A stretch of DNA of 64,000 nucleotides from Mycobacterium sp. 236(2023) (GTDB taxonomy: Bacteria; Actinomycetota; Actinomycetes; Mycobacteriales; Mycobacteriaceae). Shown here piece by piece: positions 7,926 through 16,974 of this stretch (within the stretch, counting starts at the first letter, position 1; each line of letters begins with the position of its first letter). The stretch covers positions 310,001-374,000 of the forward strand of contig NZ_JARSBP010000004.1 of NCBI RefSeq assembly GCF_029623955.1. Direction: 5' to 3'. Under the pieces are notes generated by a model. That model ran no database searches and had not been told where the DNA came from. It saw only the letters and a program-made list of their open reading frames with translations. The position numbers were made by a program, and so were the translations under genes.

Positions 7926-9944
7926 ATGTGGTTGCGTTGTCCGGTGTCTGCGCTCAGTGATCTGCCGCCTGCGGCTGCGTTTCCTCTGGACCCGCTCACC
8001 GCCGACGAGTTCGCCGCCGTCGTCGCGATTCTGCGACGTGACCGCGGGGTCGAGCCCGGTTCCGGCACACCGGGATCGGATCTGGGCTGGCGCTTCGCCT
8101 CGATCGAGATGATCGAACCGTCGAAGGCTGAGTTGGCAGCTTTCGAGGGTGGCGGACCGACGCCGCCGCGCCGCGCGGAGGTGATCTGTTTCGACCGATC
8201 GGCCAACGCCACCTACAAGAGCGTGGTGTCGCTGACCGACGGGCGCGTCGAGGTGTTCGAGCACGTCCCCGGGGTGCAGGCCAACTTCACGGTCGATGAG
8301 TTCGTCGAGTGCGACCAGCTGCTGCGCAGCCACCCCGACGTCATCGCCGCGTTGGGCAGCCGCGGGATCACGGACATGAGCCTGGTCTTCTTCGACACGT
8401 GGACCTACGGCGATGCGGTCGCCCCACCGGAATACCGGGACCGTCGCATCGGCTGGTCGGACAGCTGGGTCAAGGCCGCACCCGGTGCCAACCCGTACGC
8501 GCAGCTGGTCAGCGGATTGCACTGCGTCATCGACCTGAACGCGATGCAGCTGCTGCGGGTCGAGGACGAGGGACCCTTCGTCGGAGGCGGTGCGACGCCG
8601 CAGGTGATGGGCGAGTACGTCCCGTCCCACATTCCCGAACGCCTCCTGTCGACCGGCCGCGAACCGCTCAAGCCACTGCACATCACCCAGCCCGAGGGGC
8701 CCTCGTTCACCCTTGACGGCAACCTGCTGCGCTGGCAGAACTGGTCGCTGCGGGTCGGATTCAACCACCGCGAGGGCATGACCCTGCACACGGTGCGCTA
8801 CCGCGACGGTGACCGGGAACGCTCGGTCGCCCACCGCATGTCCTTCGCGGAGATGATCGTGCCCTACCGCGACCCGTCACCGGATCACTACCGCCGCACG
8901 GCATTCGACATCGGCGAGTGGGGTCTGGGTTTCATGACGACCTCACTTGAGCTCGGCTGCGACTGCCTCGGTGAAATCCGCTACCTGAACGCGGTCCTGC
9001 ACAACAGCAAGGGCGAGCCGTACACCATCACCAACGCGATCTGCATCCACGAGGAAGACAACGCGGTGCTCTGGAAGCACGTGGATCACGAGATCGGCGC
9101 GGAGGTCCGGCGGATGCGCCGGCTCACGATCTCGTTCCACGTCACCGTCGCGAACTACGAATACCTGGTGTACTGGCGGCTGTACCAGGACGGCAACATT
9201 GAATGCGAGGTCCGCGCGACCGGCATCATGGTGACCACACCGCTGCCCCCGGGAGCGCCAAATCCCAACGGCACGTTGGTCGATGAACGCACCTATGCAC
9301 CGTTCCACCAGCATTTCCTGGTCGCCCGGCTCGATATGGACGTCGACGGCTCCGGCAACACCGTCGTGATGTCGGAGTCCTTCGCCGAGCCGATCGGACC
9401 GGACAACCCGCACGGGCTGTCGCTGGTCGTCCGCAACACCCCGCTGCGCACCGAGGGGGAGGCCAAGCAGGACGTGAACTTCGCGACGCAGCGCGCGTGG
9501 AAGGTGGTCAACCCCAACGTCGTGACGGGTCTGGGCGCGCACCCGGCGTACAAGCTGGTGCCCACCGGGGCGATCCCGCCGATGTTCGAGCCCGGGTCAC
9601 CCGTCCTCGAGCGTGCCGGGGTCATCGCCCACACGCTGTGGGTCACTCCGCATCAGCCCGACGAGCGTTGGCCTGCAGGGGAATTCGTCAACCAATCGGT
9701 CCGCGACACCGGTCTGTCACGCTGGACGGCCGCCGATCGCCCGATCGAGAACACCGACGTGGTGCTCTGGTATGTGTTCGGCATCCACCACATCACCAGA
9801 CCCGAGGACTGGCCCATCATGCCGGTGGACGTGGTGTCGTTCTGGCTCAAGCCTTTCGGGTTCTTCGACCGCAACCCCGCCCTCGACGTCGTCGGCAGTC
9901 CACCAGACGCCTGCCACACGCCGACCACCAGCGCCCACCACTGA
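7926..9944 (+). CDS. primary-amine oxidase (copper/topaquinone)
   Basis: About 672 residues, normal for a bacterial copper amine oxidase, which converts primary amines to aldehydes with H2O2 and NH3. The topaquinone precursor is Tyr411 in VANYEYL, the catalytic base Asp328 in FDIGEWGLG, two copper His lie in HQHF and the third in the HHITRPEDWP stretch. The N-terminal LDPLTADEF is typical of the first N2 domain. The start is ATG 7926 or GTG 7944; both are in frame. The polyamine ABC operon at 18-22 kb could supply amines, but the two are not linked. Confidence 0.92.
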   Translation: MWLRCPVSALSDLPPAAAFPLDPLTADEFAAVVAILRRDRGVEPGSGTPGSDLGWRFASIEMIEPSKAELAAFEGGGPTPPRRAEVICFDRSANATYKSVVSLTDGRVEVFEHVPGVQANFTVDEFVECDQLLRSHPDVIAALGSRGITDMSLVFFDTWTYGDAVAPPEYRDRRIGWSDSWVKAAPGANPYAQLVSGLHCVIDLNAMQLLRVEDEGPFVGGGATPQVMGEYVPSHIPERLLSTGREPLKPLHITQPEGPSFTLDGNLLRWQNWSLRVGFNHREGMTLHTVRYRDGDRERSVAHRMSFAEMIVPYRDPSPDHYRRTAFDIGEWGLGFMTTSLELGCDCLGEIRYLNAVLHNSKGEPYTITNAICIHEEDNAVLWKHVDHEIGAEVRRMRRLTISFHVTVANYEYLVYWRLYQDGNIECEVRATGIMVTTPLPPGAPNPNGTLVDERTYAPFHQHFLVARLDMDVDGSGNTVVMSESFAEPIGPDNPHGLSLVVRNTPLRTEGEAKQDVNFATQRAWKVVNPNVVTGLGAHPAYKLVPTGAIPPMFEPGSPVLERAGVIAHTLWVTPHQPDERWPAGEFVNQSVRDTGLSRWTAADRPIENTDVVLWYVFGIHHITRPEDWPIMPVDVVSFWLKPFGFFDRNPALDVVGSPPDACHTPTTSAHH

Positions 9945-9960
9945 TGGCACCCTAGACGGC

Positions 9961-10287
9961 GTGGTCCTCAAGTCCGTCCTCTTGTTCATCCTCGCCGCAA
10001 TCCTCGAGATCGGGGGTGCCTGGCTGGTGTGGCAGGGCATCCGCGAACACCGCGGCTGGCTGTGGGTCGGCGCAGGCGTGATCGCGCTGGGCGCCTACGG
10101 TTTCGTCGCGGCGTTCCAGCCGGATGCGAACTTCGGCCGCGTGCTTGCCGCCTACGGCGGCGTGTTCGTCGCCGGATCGTTGATCTGGGCCATGATCGCC
10201 GACGGGTTCCGGCCCGACCGCTGGGACATCACCGGGGCCGCCGTGTGCCTGGCCGGCGTCGGCCTGATCATGTACGCCCCGCGATGA
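9961..10287 (+). CDS. YnfA-family (UPF0060) small membrane protein
   Basis: A 108-residue protein with four hydrophobic helices. The FILAAILEIGGAWLVWQ segment and the ending GLIMYAPR are hallmarks of UPF0060/YnfA, an SMR-like family whose role is uncertain. The start is GTG at 9961, 16 bp after the amine oxidase stop. It is convergent with the next gene, with only 3 bp between the stops. Confidence 0.88.
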   Translation: MVLKSVLLFILAAILEIGGAWLVWQGIREHRGWLWVGAGVIALGAYGFVAAFQPDANFGRVLAAYGGVFVAGSLIWAMIADGFRPDRWDITGAAVCLAGVGLIMYAPR

Positions 10288-10290
10288 CCG

Positions 10291-11175
10291 TCAGGTCAGG
10301 TGCGCCCTGTCGTCGTCGAGCTCGTCGCGGTTGAGCCCCATAGGTGTCGCGGCGGGCACGTCGCCGGCGTCGACGACCTTGCGCGTGATCGGCGTCAGCG
10401 CCGTGAACAACGCCTGGACCTCGTCGTCGTCGAGTGCGGCGAAGGCAGGCAGCGCCGCCGCATCCGTGCGGTCCTCGATGTCGCGCTTGAGATCGCGCCC
10501 GGCCTCGGTCAGCTCGCCGCCGTCGTCCAGCAGACCCCGTCGGCGCAGCTGTTCCTGGTGGTGGGCCCATGCCGCCTCGTCGTAATCGCGGGCCCGCATG
10601 ATCATCTCTGCGGGCACCCGCCCGGCCGCGGCGTGCAGCACGTTGCATTCGCGGCCGGACACCCCCGCTGTGGTGAGCACCGCGACATGGCCGTCGCCGC
10701 GGTGTTCCCGCAGCAGAGTGGTCGCATGCCACAACCGGGCCAGCGGTTCCTCGGGCCACGGCAGCGCCGCGTTGGCGGCGAACAACGGGCGCCCGCTCAC
10801 CTCGATGCCCGCGACGGCTTTCTCGACCAGATCGGCCACCGTCGAGGCCTCGTCGTCGCCGACCCCGGAGCGTGAAAGGGCTGCGACGGCAGATTCCTGG
10901 CGCGCCGTCAGCGCCGCCTCGGGTCCGGCCACCTCCCACGCCGCAGGCAGCGACTTCGCGACCCGCGCCGGAGCGAAGTTGTAGAACGTGGCGGTGACGA
11001 CCTCGGCCGGAACCCTCCCGAACGGAGCTGACCGCGCCGCGAAGTACCCCATCCAGAAACCCTTGTAGCCCAGTCCGTCGAGGGCGGTTCTGGCTTCCGG
11101 TGCGAAATACGTGACGGCGTGCACCGGCTCGAGGCGGTCGTGCAGACGTCGGGCGAGTGTGTGGGATCTGGGCAT
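10291..11175 (-). CDS. SCO6745-family protein (SalK-like)
   Basis: A 294-residue soluble protein. The beginning, with LEPVHAVTYFAPEAR and GYKGFWMGYFAARSAP, matches the actinobacterial SCO6745 family, whose biochemical role is not settled. The C-terminal half has a winged-helix look (LRRRGLLDDGGELTEAGRDLK followed by an acidic helix), as in MarR-type proteins, so a regulatory or ligand-binding role is possible. The second half is Asp-rich at the end. Confidence 0.7.
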   Translation of the reverse strand: MPRSHTLARRLHDRLEPVHAVTYFAPEARTALDGLGYKGFWMGYFAARSAPFGRVPAEVVTATFYNFAPARVAKSLPAAWEVAGPEAALTARQESAVAALSRSGVGDDEASTVADLVEKAVAGIEVSGRPLFAANAALPWPEEPLARLWHATTLLREHRGDGHVAVLTTAGVSGRECNVLHAAAGRVPAEMIMRARDYDEAAWAHHQEQLRRRGLLDDGGELTEAGRDLKRDIEDRTDAAALPAFAALDDDEVQALFTALTPITRKVVDAGDVPAATPMGLNRDELDDDRAHLT

Positions 11176-11253
11176 CCACGCAGTTAATCACCACCGGGTG
11201 CACCGTCTGCTAGGGTGCTGCGCAAACTTCCTACCTGTGACAGGACTGCCCAC

Positions 11254-11991
11254 ATGGGGAAGGTCTCTCGCTCGATTGCCGTCGTCGCGGCGGTGACCGC
11301 TTCGTCGGCCGGTTGCACCATGGACATCTCCGACGGCCTTCCCGCCGTCACGACGGAGAACCTGCAATCCGACATCACCGAACGTTTTGCCGAGGCCGGC
11401 GAACGACCGCAATCGGTGTCGTGCAAGGACCCTCTGGTCGGCGAAGTGGGCCAGACAGCCCGTTGCGACGTGGTGATGAGCCCGACCAACAGCTTCGAAC
11501 CGATCGTCACCGTCACGAGCGTGGACGGCGCGACGATCAACTACGAGCTGGTGCCCGCCTTGTCCAAAGAACAGCTCGAGCGAGCCGTGGTTCGGCTGGT
11601 CGACGACGCGGGTACTCGGCCCGACTCACAGGCGACGTGTCTGGATGGGCTGATCGGCGCGATGGGGGAGGCCGCCCAGTGCGATGTCACCACAGCGGGC
11701 GTCACGTTGCGCCGCACCGCGGAGGTGACACGCGTCGATGGGCTCATGATGAACTTCGACCTGGTGCCCATCCTCACCAAGGCTGAGGTGGAGGACTCTC
11801 TGCTGACCGATTTGTCCCGCCATCTGGGTAGGAGGCCGGACTCGGCCACCTGTGCCGGCGATCTGCAGGGCAAACCGGGAAACACCGTGGACTGCACGGT
11901 GATCGCCGGCCCGGAGGCCGCCGCGTTCACCGTGACAGTCACGACCGTCGACGGCACCAAGATCGACTTCAGTTACGCACCGCGCTCCTGA
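11254..11991 (+). CDS. lipoprotein with three DUF4333 repeats
   Basis: A 245-residue protein with lipobox SSAGC (Cys21). The mature part is three consecutive units of about 70 residues. Each has a conserved Cys pair (SCKDPL...ARCDV, TCLDGL...AQCDV, TCAGDL...VDCTV), a following VTxVDGxxxxF/Y strand and the phrase LVPxLxK at the unit join. This is the DUF4333 arrangement, here triplicated; single-domain proteins are the commoner form. Probably cell-envelope exposed with a disulfide per unit. Function unknown. Confidence 0.8.
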   Translation: MGKVSRSIAVVAAVTASSAGCTMDISDGLPAVTTENLQSDITERFAEAGERPQSVSCKDPLVGEVGQTARCDVVMSPTNSFEPIVTVTSVDGATINYELVPALSKEQLERAVVRLVDDAGTRPDSQATCLDGLIGAMGEAAQCDVTTAGVTLRRTAEVTRVDGLMMNFDLVPILTKAEVEDSLLTDLSRHLGRRPDSATCAGDLQGKPGNTVDCTVIAGPEAAAFTVTVTTVDGTKIDFSYAPRS

Positions 11992-11998
11992 GCGTCAG

Positions 11999-12970
11999 CT
12001 AGATCCGGCGCTTCTGTTTCTTCGCCTGCTTCTTGGCTTCCTTGCTCACCTTCTTGGCCTCTTTGCCCGCGGTATCGGCGAGTTCAGCGGCGCGGTCGAG
12101 GGCCAGCTCGGCGCGCCCGCGGGCCAGGTCGGCCCAGTCGGCGCCGCGATCGCGGGCCACCTCGGCGAGCTCCGGCGCGCGGTCGCGGGCTCGTTCGGCG
12201 AGGTCGCCGCCGCGGTCGCGGGCGACCTCGGCCCAGTCACCGCCACGGTCGCGGGCGACCTCGGCCCATTCGCTGCCGCGCTCCCGCGCGATCTCGGCAA
12301 GTTCGCCGCCGCGCTCGCGGGCGATTTCTGCCCACTTCCCGCCGCGGTCCCGGGCGATCTCGGCGAACTCGGAGCCTCTCTCGCCCGCGATGTGCGCCAG
12401 CTCGCGCCCGCGCTCGGCGCCGACGTGCAGACCGTGGCCGACCTTCTCGGCGAGCTCGCTGTCGGCGAGCGAACTGCTCGCTGAAGCGCCTGCCGGCAGC
12501 GCCGAGGAGACTGCTTCGGAAACCTTGCGGGCGGCGCGGCGGCCGCGCCACCCCAGCGACGGCTTGCCTTCGGTGTCGACGGCGGCGATGATCAGGCCGC
12601 CGATCAAGCTGATGTCGGTGACGAAGGCGCGCCGCTCCTCTGTCTTGCGCTGGGGGTCGACTTCGTTCCAGAACGCATGTCCGCCAAGGGAGCTGGGAAC
12701 GACCGACAATGCCAGGGCTGCCGAGGCAAAGCGGGGCAGACGGCCGGTGGCCAGCAGCAGACCTCCGCCGATCTGGACGGCGGCCGTCACCCGGGCCACG
12801 GTCTCGGCATTCGACGGCACGTTCGTGCCCACGGGATCGGGCAACTTGCTCAGCCCCTCAAGGGTCTGGCGGGTCGCGTCAGTCGCAGGTTTCGGGCTAC
12901 GCAGGGCCTCTACCCCACGTGAGATGAACACTGCGGACAGCATCGGGCGCGCAACACGTCGGATCAACAT
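11999..12970 (-). CDS. DoxX-like membrane protein with 11-residue helical repeats
   Basis: A 323-residue protein with start ATG 12970 (MLIRRVARPML). Residues 1-150 are a DoxX-type module: a start helix, a segment with GGGLLLATGRLPRFA, then AFVTDISLIGGLIIAAVD. From about residue 175 the chain consists of 11-residue units such as ARDRGGDWAEV and ARERGGELAEI, about ten in tandem, then a very basic KEAKKQAKKQKRR tail. The repeats predict one long amphipathic helix in the cytoplasm or on the membrane face. The tail is an unusual addition to DoxX, and its role is unknown. Confidence 0.75.
   Translation of the reverse strand: MLIRRVARPMLSAVFISRGVEALRSPKPATDATRQTLEGLSKLPDPVGTNVPSNAETVARVTAAVQIGGGLLLATGRLPRFASAALALSVVPSSLGGHAFWNEVDPQRKTEERRAFVTDISLIGGLIIAAVDTEGKPSLGWRGRRAARKVSEAVSSALPAGASASSSLADSELAEKVGHGLHVGAERGRELAHIAGERGSEFAEIARDRGGKWAEIARERGGELAEIARERGSEWAEVARDRGGDWAEVARDRGGDLAERARDRAPELAEVARDRGADWADLARGRAELALDRAAELADTAGKEAKKVSKEAKKQAKKQKRRI
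12100..12440 (-). repeat. 33-bp tandem coding repeats in the DoxX-like gene
   Basis: The 11-residue protein repeat is visible in the DNA as a 33-bp period of near-identical units; for example the units at 12208-12240 and 12241-12273 differ at only a few bases. Copy number may vary between strains through slippage. Confidence 0.7.
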
Positions 12971-13041
12971 GGGGCCTGTGTTCCCAAGGTGACGGGGCTG
13001 CAAACCCCGGCATCAACGCAGCTCCGGAGTACCTTCCTGGC

Positions 13042-13746
13042 ATGAAGTCGCTGGTGTGGGAACGGGTCACTCCCCACGTGATGCGGTGCCGGCTTCCGTT
13101 CTGCGATGTCACCGTCGGCGTCGTCCACAACGACGGCGAAGCGCTCGTTGTCGACACGGGTACGACGCTTGCCGAGGCGCGGGCGGTGGCGAACGACGTC
13201 GCGGCGCTCACCGGCAGCACGGTCAGGCATGTTGTGTTGACCCACAACCATTTCGACCATGTGCTCGGGCATTCGGTGTTCGCGGGGGCCCGTACCTACT
13301 GTGCTGCCGACGTTGTACGGACGATGACGGACGACAAGACTCTGCTGCGCGCCGATGCCGTCGATCACGGCGCCGATGCGAGTGAGGTGGACGCGGCGCT
13401 GGCCGTGCTGAGCGCGCCGCCGCTGGCGGTGACCGAGGCCGTCGTCGGGCTCGGGGACGACGTGGTGGTGACGGTCAGCCACCCGGGGCGAGGGCACACG
13501 GGCCACGATCTCATCGCCGTGGTCTCCGACGGGGACCGTACGGCAGTCTTCTGCGGCGACCTGGTCGAGGAGTCGGCGGACCCGTGCATCGACGAGCACT
13601 CCGACGTGGCTGCCTGGCCGGCGACACTCGCGCGGATCCTGACGGCCGGCGGTGAGTCCGCGGTCTTCATTCCGGGCCACGGTGCGATCGTCGACCCGGC
13701 ATTCGTGCGACGGCAGGCCGACTGGCTGGCTCGTCAGCTGCCGTGA
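13042..13746 (+). CDS. metallo-beta-lactamase-fold hydrolase
   Basis: A 234-residue protein with the metal motif HNHFDH at residues 68-73, further ligands in GRGHTGHD and FCGDLVEES, and the closing FIPGHG. This gives a complete two-zinc set. The chain is a compact single domain without a signal peptide, so a cytoplasmic hydrolase; substrates in this family range from thioesters to lactones and cannot be chosen here. Its 3' end overlaps the convergent LysR gene by 13 bp. Confidence 0.85.
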   Translation: MKSLVWERVTPHVMRCRLPFCDVTVGVVHNDGEALVVDTGTTLAEARAVANDVAALTGSTVRHVVLTHNHFDHVLGHSVFAGARTYCAADVVRTMTDDKTLLRADAVDHGADASEVDAALAVLSAPPLAVTEAVVGLGDDVVVTVSHPGRGHTGHDLIAVVSDGDRTAVFCGDLVEESADPCIDEHSDVAAWPATLARILTAGGESAVFIPGHGAIVDPAFVRRQADWLARQLP

Positions 13747-14654
13747 TCAGCCTCCGGACGGGGCCATTGAGGGCTGCTCAGCGCGCCGGGCGGAGGACGC
13801 ATCCGGTCCAGGATTGCCCGCAGCGGTGACCAGGCCGAGCGGCCCGCCCGGGTCACCGCGTATGCCGTCAGGGTCACGTCCGGGTTGTGCAGGGGCAGGA
13901 CGGAAACACCCGCGCCGGTCGGCCTGCCGAGGGGGAGCAGTCCCACCCCGTAGCCCGCGACGATGAGGTCCTCGACCAGATCGAGGCTGTCGATCTGGTG
14001 CGCGATGGTCGGCGTGAAGCCGGCGAGCGACGCCAGAGTGCGTACCGCGGTCTCGTCAGCGGTGTTGCGGGAGTTCACGATCCACGTCGCGTCGGCGAAC
14101 GCGGTGAGTCCGGCCGCCTCGGGGGTGTCCGAGGGCACGCCCAGACCCCACCCGATCGACCACAGCGGCATGGCTTCGAGGCTCGCCGCGGGTGACGCCG
14201 GGGCGAGGTTGTAGTCATAGGTCAGCGCCAGGTCGAGGTCGTCGCTGTTGAGCAGGGTGAACGCCTCGATAGGTTCGTACTCGCTGATGACGACGTCGAC
14301 GTCCGGATAGCGATCGGAGAGGTCGGCGATGATCGGCAGCAGCGACACCCTGATGCCGGTGGCGAACCCGCCGACGCGGACGGTGCCGGCGGGTTCGGAG
14401 TCGGGATCGAGGTCGCGGCGCGCACCGTCGACCGCCGCGAGGATCGTCACCGCATGATCGGCGAGGCGCCTGCCGGCAGGGGTCAGACGCACACGGCGGC
14501 CCTCGGGTTCGATCAGCTGCGCGCCGGTGTCGCGAGCCAGTGCAGCGATCTGCTGGGACACCGTCGACGTCGTGAGGTGGTGCTCATCGGCCACCGCGCG
14601 CATCGAACCGAGCCGCGACAGGGCCAGGAGCAGTTCCAGACGCCGTGTGTCCAT
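13734..14654 (-). CDS. LysR-family transcriptional regulator
   Basis: A 306-residue regulator. The winged HTH occupies residues 1-60 (MDTRRLELLLALSRLGSMRA, with TTSTVSQQIAALARDTGAQL as recognition part), followed by a LysR substrate-binding domain from about residue 85. The start ATG 14654 fits the family; the open frame continues upstream to 15089 without similarity. It is divergent from the enoyl-CoA hydratase, with 48 bp between the starts, and probably controls that gene and itself. Confidence 0.88.
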   Translation of the reverse strand: MDTRRLELLLALSRLGSMRAVADEHHLTTSTVSQQIAALARDTGAQLIEPEGRRVRLTPAGRRLADHAVTILAAVDGARRDLDPDSEPAGTVRVGGFATGIRVSLLPIIADLSDRYPDVDVVISEYEPIEAFTLLNSDDLDLALTYDYNLAPASPAASLEAMPLWSIGWGLGVPSDTPEAAGLTAFADATWIVNSRNTADETAVRTLASLAGFTPTIAHQIDSLDLVEDLIVAGYGVGLLPLGRPTGAGVSVLPLHNPDVTLTAYAVTRAGRSAWSPLRAILDRMRPPPGALSSPQWPRPEADHGS

Positions 14655-14702
14655 GCGGGAATTGTCCCCAGTCGGAGGCAACGGAGTCGGTAAGTTCGCC
14701 AC

Positions 14703-15518
14703 ATGACCGACCTGACCGTCGATGTCACCGACGGCGTCGCGGTACTCACGCTGAATCGGCCCGCCCACCGCAACGCCTACACCGGCGAGATGGGCGCATT
14801 GCTCAACGCCGCATACCGGGAGTGCGACGACGACGATGACGTGCGCGCGATCGTGCTGACGGGGGCCGGTGATTCCTTCTGTGCCGGAGCGGACTTCTCG
14901 GCGCAGGAGAGTCCGTTCGCGGCCGCCGATGACGCGTTCACGGCATCGCCCACGAACCCCGCCGCTTTCGAGCTCCGCACCCCGGTCGTCGCGGCGGTCA
15001 ACGGCCACGCGATCGGGATCGGGCTGACGATCGCGTTGCAGGCCGACGTGAGGGTCATGGCGGTCGGCGCCAAATACGCTGTCGCGCAATCACGTCGCGG
15101 CGTCATCGGGGATTGCATGTCGCACTGGACGCTGCCCCATCTGGTGGGCGGCTCGGTCGCTGCCGATCTCCTGATCACAGGGCGCACGTTCGACGGCGCC
15201 GAAGCCGCCGCGATGGGAATCGCGACCCGTGTGGTTCCCGCGGCCGACGTCCTCGGCGAGGCGATGTCGATCGCGCGCGACATCGCCGCCAACGTCGCCC
15301 CGATGTCGGCGGCGCTGAGCAAGAGATTGCTCTGGGACACGATGATCAACGGCTACCGCCCGCGTCAGGTGGCGCAACTAGAGACGGCGTTGCACCACCG
15401 GGTGATGGGCAGCGCCGATGCGCGTGAGGGGGTGGCGGCGTTCCAGGAGCGGCGTGCCCCGCGCTGGACGGCGTCGGTGTCTCGGCAGTGGGCGGCGCTG
15501 CCGGACGTCGAGGACTAG
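14703..15518 (+). CDS. enoyl-CoA hydratase/isomerase family protein
   Basis: A 271-residue crotonase. The N-terminal VAVLTLNRPAHRNAY, the oxyanion-hole strand FCAGADF and the second loop NGHAIGIGLT are clear. The usual catalytic Glu pair is not obvious: the second position falls in RRGVIGDCMSHWTLP, where many hydratases have a Glu or Pro-Glu, so it may be a different crotonase (hydrolase, isomerase). Probably acts on acyl-CoA in the cytoplasm under the divergent LysR protein. Confidence 0.85.
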   Translation: MTDLTVDVTDGVAVLTLNRPAHRNAYTGEMGALLNAAYRECDDDDDVRAIVLTGAGDSFCAGADFSAQESPFAAADDAFTASPTNPAAFELRTPVVAAVNGHAIGIGLTIALQADVRVMAVGAKYAVAQSRRGVIGDCMSHWTLPHLVGGSVAADLLITGRTFDGAEAAAMGIATRVVPAADVLGEAMSIARDIAANVAPMSAALSKRLLWDTMINGYRPRQVAQLETALHHRVMGSADAREGVAAFQERRAPRWTASVSRQWAALPDVED

Positions 15519-15597
15519 GTGCAACGAATTGGTCCTTCGCTAAGCGACCCGTCCAAATGCCCCGCGGTCTGGTGCGCGCTGACACACTGGCGGGATC

Positions 15598-16914
15598 GTG
15601 AACGAATCATGGGTCCGCGGGGACGCGACGGGTCTGGTGTTTCCCGCCCATCCCGACGCGCTGCGCGACAGCGGTATTCGATTCCTGGGCGAGGCGTTTC
15701 GCGCGTGGGGTGTGCTGGGCGCCGACAACGACGTCGCGCGCATCGACCGGTTCGAGGAAGTCGGTGGCGGCAGCACCGGACGCAAAGCGCTGATGTCGGT
15801 GCGCTACGAGAAGCCGCATCCGGGCCTGGCCACGGAACTGTTCGTCAAGTTCTCCCGCGATCTCGACGACGAGACCCGCGATGCCGGCAGGACGCAGATG
15901 GAATCCGAAGTCCGGTTCGCGGAGCTGACTCGGGCATCCGGCTTCCCCATCGCGGTGCCCGCCACGCAGTTCGCCGACTATCACCGCGATTCGGGGACGG
16001 GGGTGTTGATCAGTGAACGGATACCGTTCGGCACCAAGGGAATAGAGCCGCAGTACCTCAAATGCCTCGACTACGAGATGCCCGAGCAGTTCGAGCATTA
16101 CCGGGCGGTGGTCGTGTCACTCGCCCGGCTCGCGGGGGCTCATCGTGCCGGTGTGCTGCCTGCCGCGCTCGTCGACCGCTTCCCGGTCGACCTGCAAGCC
16201 GCCACGGTGGGGCAGCGACGTGTGCTGACCGCCGATCAGCTCGACCGCAAGCTGGCCCGCCTGGTCGATTTCATCGCCGAGCACCCGGGGCTGTTTCCCG
16301 GCAGCGTCGGCGCACCGGAGTTGTCCGGCCGGCTGATGCGCGAGGCGCATGCCGTGGTGGCGGCCGAACCGGCGATCTGGCGGTTGTTGGCCGGCGCGAC
16401 CGACCACATCGCGTTGTGTCACTGGAACGCCAACGTCGACAACGCGTGGTTCTGGCGCGACGCCGACCAGACGCTGCGGTGCGGGCTGATGGACTGGGGC
16501 TGCGTGAGTCAGATGAATGTGGCGATGGCGCTGTGGGGTGCGCTGTCGGCGGCCGAAACCGGCCTCTGGAACGCCCATCTCGACGATCTGCTCCGAGTGT
16601 TCTGCGCCGAGGTGCGTGGCATGGGCGGTCCGGAGCTCGACCCCGATCTGTTGCGCCCGCAGTTGGCGCTGTATGCGGTGTTGATGGGGGTGACGTGGTT
16701 GCTCGACGTACCCGCCCGAATCCGTTCCCGGGTGCCCGATCTCGACGGTGACACCGCGCGAACCGACCCACGCATCAAAGGCAACGAGGCTGTGCGCGCG
16801 CCGCTGCAGATGCTCGTCAACGTCTTGAACGTCTGGGGCGGATTCGACATCGGGGAGCTGGTCCGTCGACTCGCCGGGCACGACAGGATTGCCCATACCG
16901 TTCACGATTCATGA
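15598..16914 (+). CDS. aminoglycoside phosphotransferase (APH)-like protein
   Basis: A 438-residue protein of the APH/choline-kinase-like fold. An N-lobe with GGGSTGRKALMSVRYEKP and LFVKFSRDL supplies the ATP loop and lysine, and a C-lobe carries LCHWNANVDNAWFW and LMDWGCVSQ as catalytic and DFG-like loops. The catalytic loop normally reads HGDxHxxN; here the Asp position is Asn (HWNANVDN), so kinase activity is doubtful. A hairpin covers the stop codon. Substrate unknown. Confidence 0.65.
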   Translation: MNESWVRGDATGLVFPAHPDALRDSGIRFLGEAFRAWGVLGADNDVARIDRFEEVGGGSTGRKALMSVRYEKPHPGLATELFVKFSRDLDDETRDAGRTQMESEVRFAELTRASGFPIAVPATQFADYHRDSGTGVLISERIPFGTKGIEPQYLKCLDYEMPEQFEHYRAVVVSLARLAGAHRAGVLPAALVDRFPVDLQAATVGQRRVLTADQLDRKLARLVDFIAEHPGLFPGSVGAPELSGRLMREAHAVVAAEPAIWRLLAGATDHIALCHWNANVDNAWFWRDADQTLRCGLMDWGCVSQMNVAMALWGALSAAETGLWNAHLDDLLRVFCAEVRGMGGPELDPDLLRPQLALYAVLMGVTWLLDVPARIRSRVPDLDGDTARTDPRIKGNEAVRAPLQMLVNVLNVWGGFDIGELVRRLAGHDRIAHTVHDS

Positions 16915-16922
16915 ACGGTATG
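16894..16922. terminator. 11-bp inverted repeat over the kinase-like stop
   Basis: Perfect arms CATACCGTTCA / TGAACGGTATG around a 7-nt loop. The right arm contains the TGA stop at 16912. Either a terminator for the upstream gene or an operator for the EamA gene that starts 52 bp later. No T-tract. Confidence 0.45.
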
Positions 16923-16974
16923 TCTAAGAAAATCACGTGGACCGCAACGGTCGGTGTCCCGTTCAATTGCAGTC

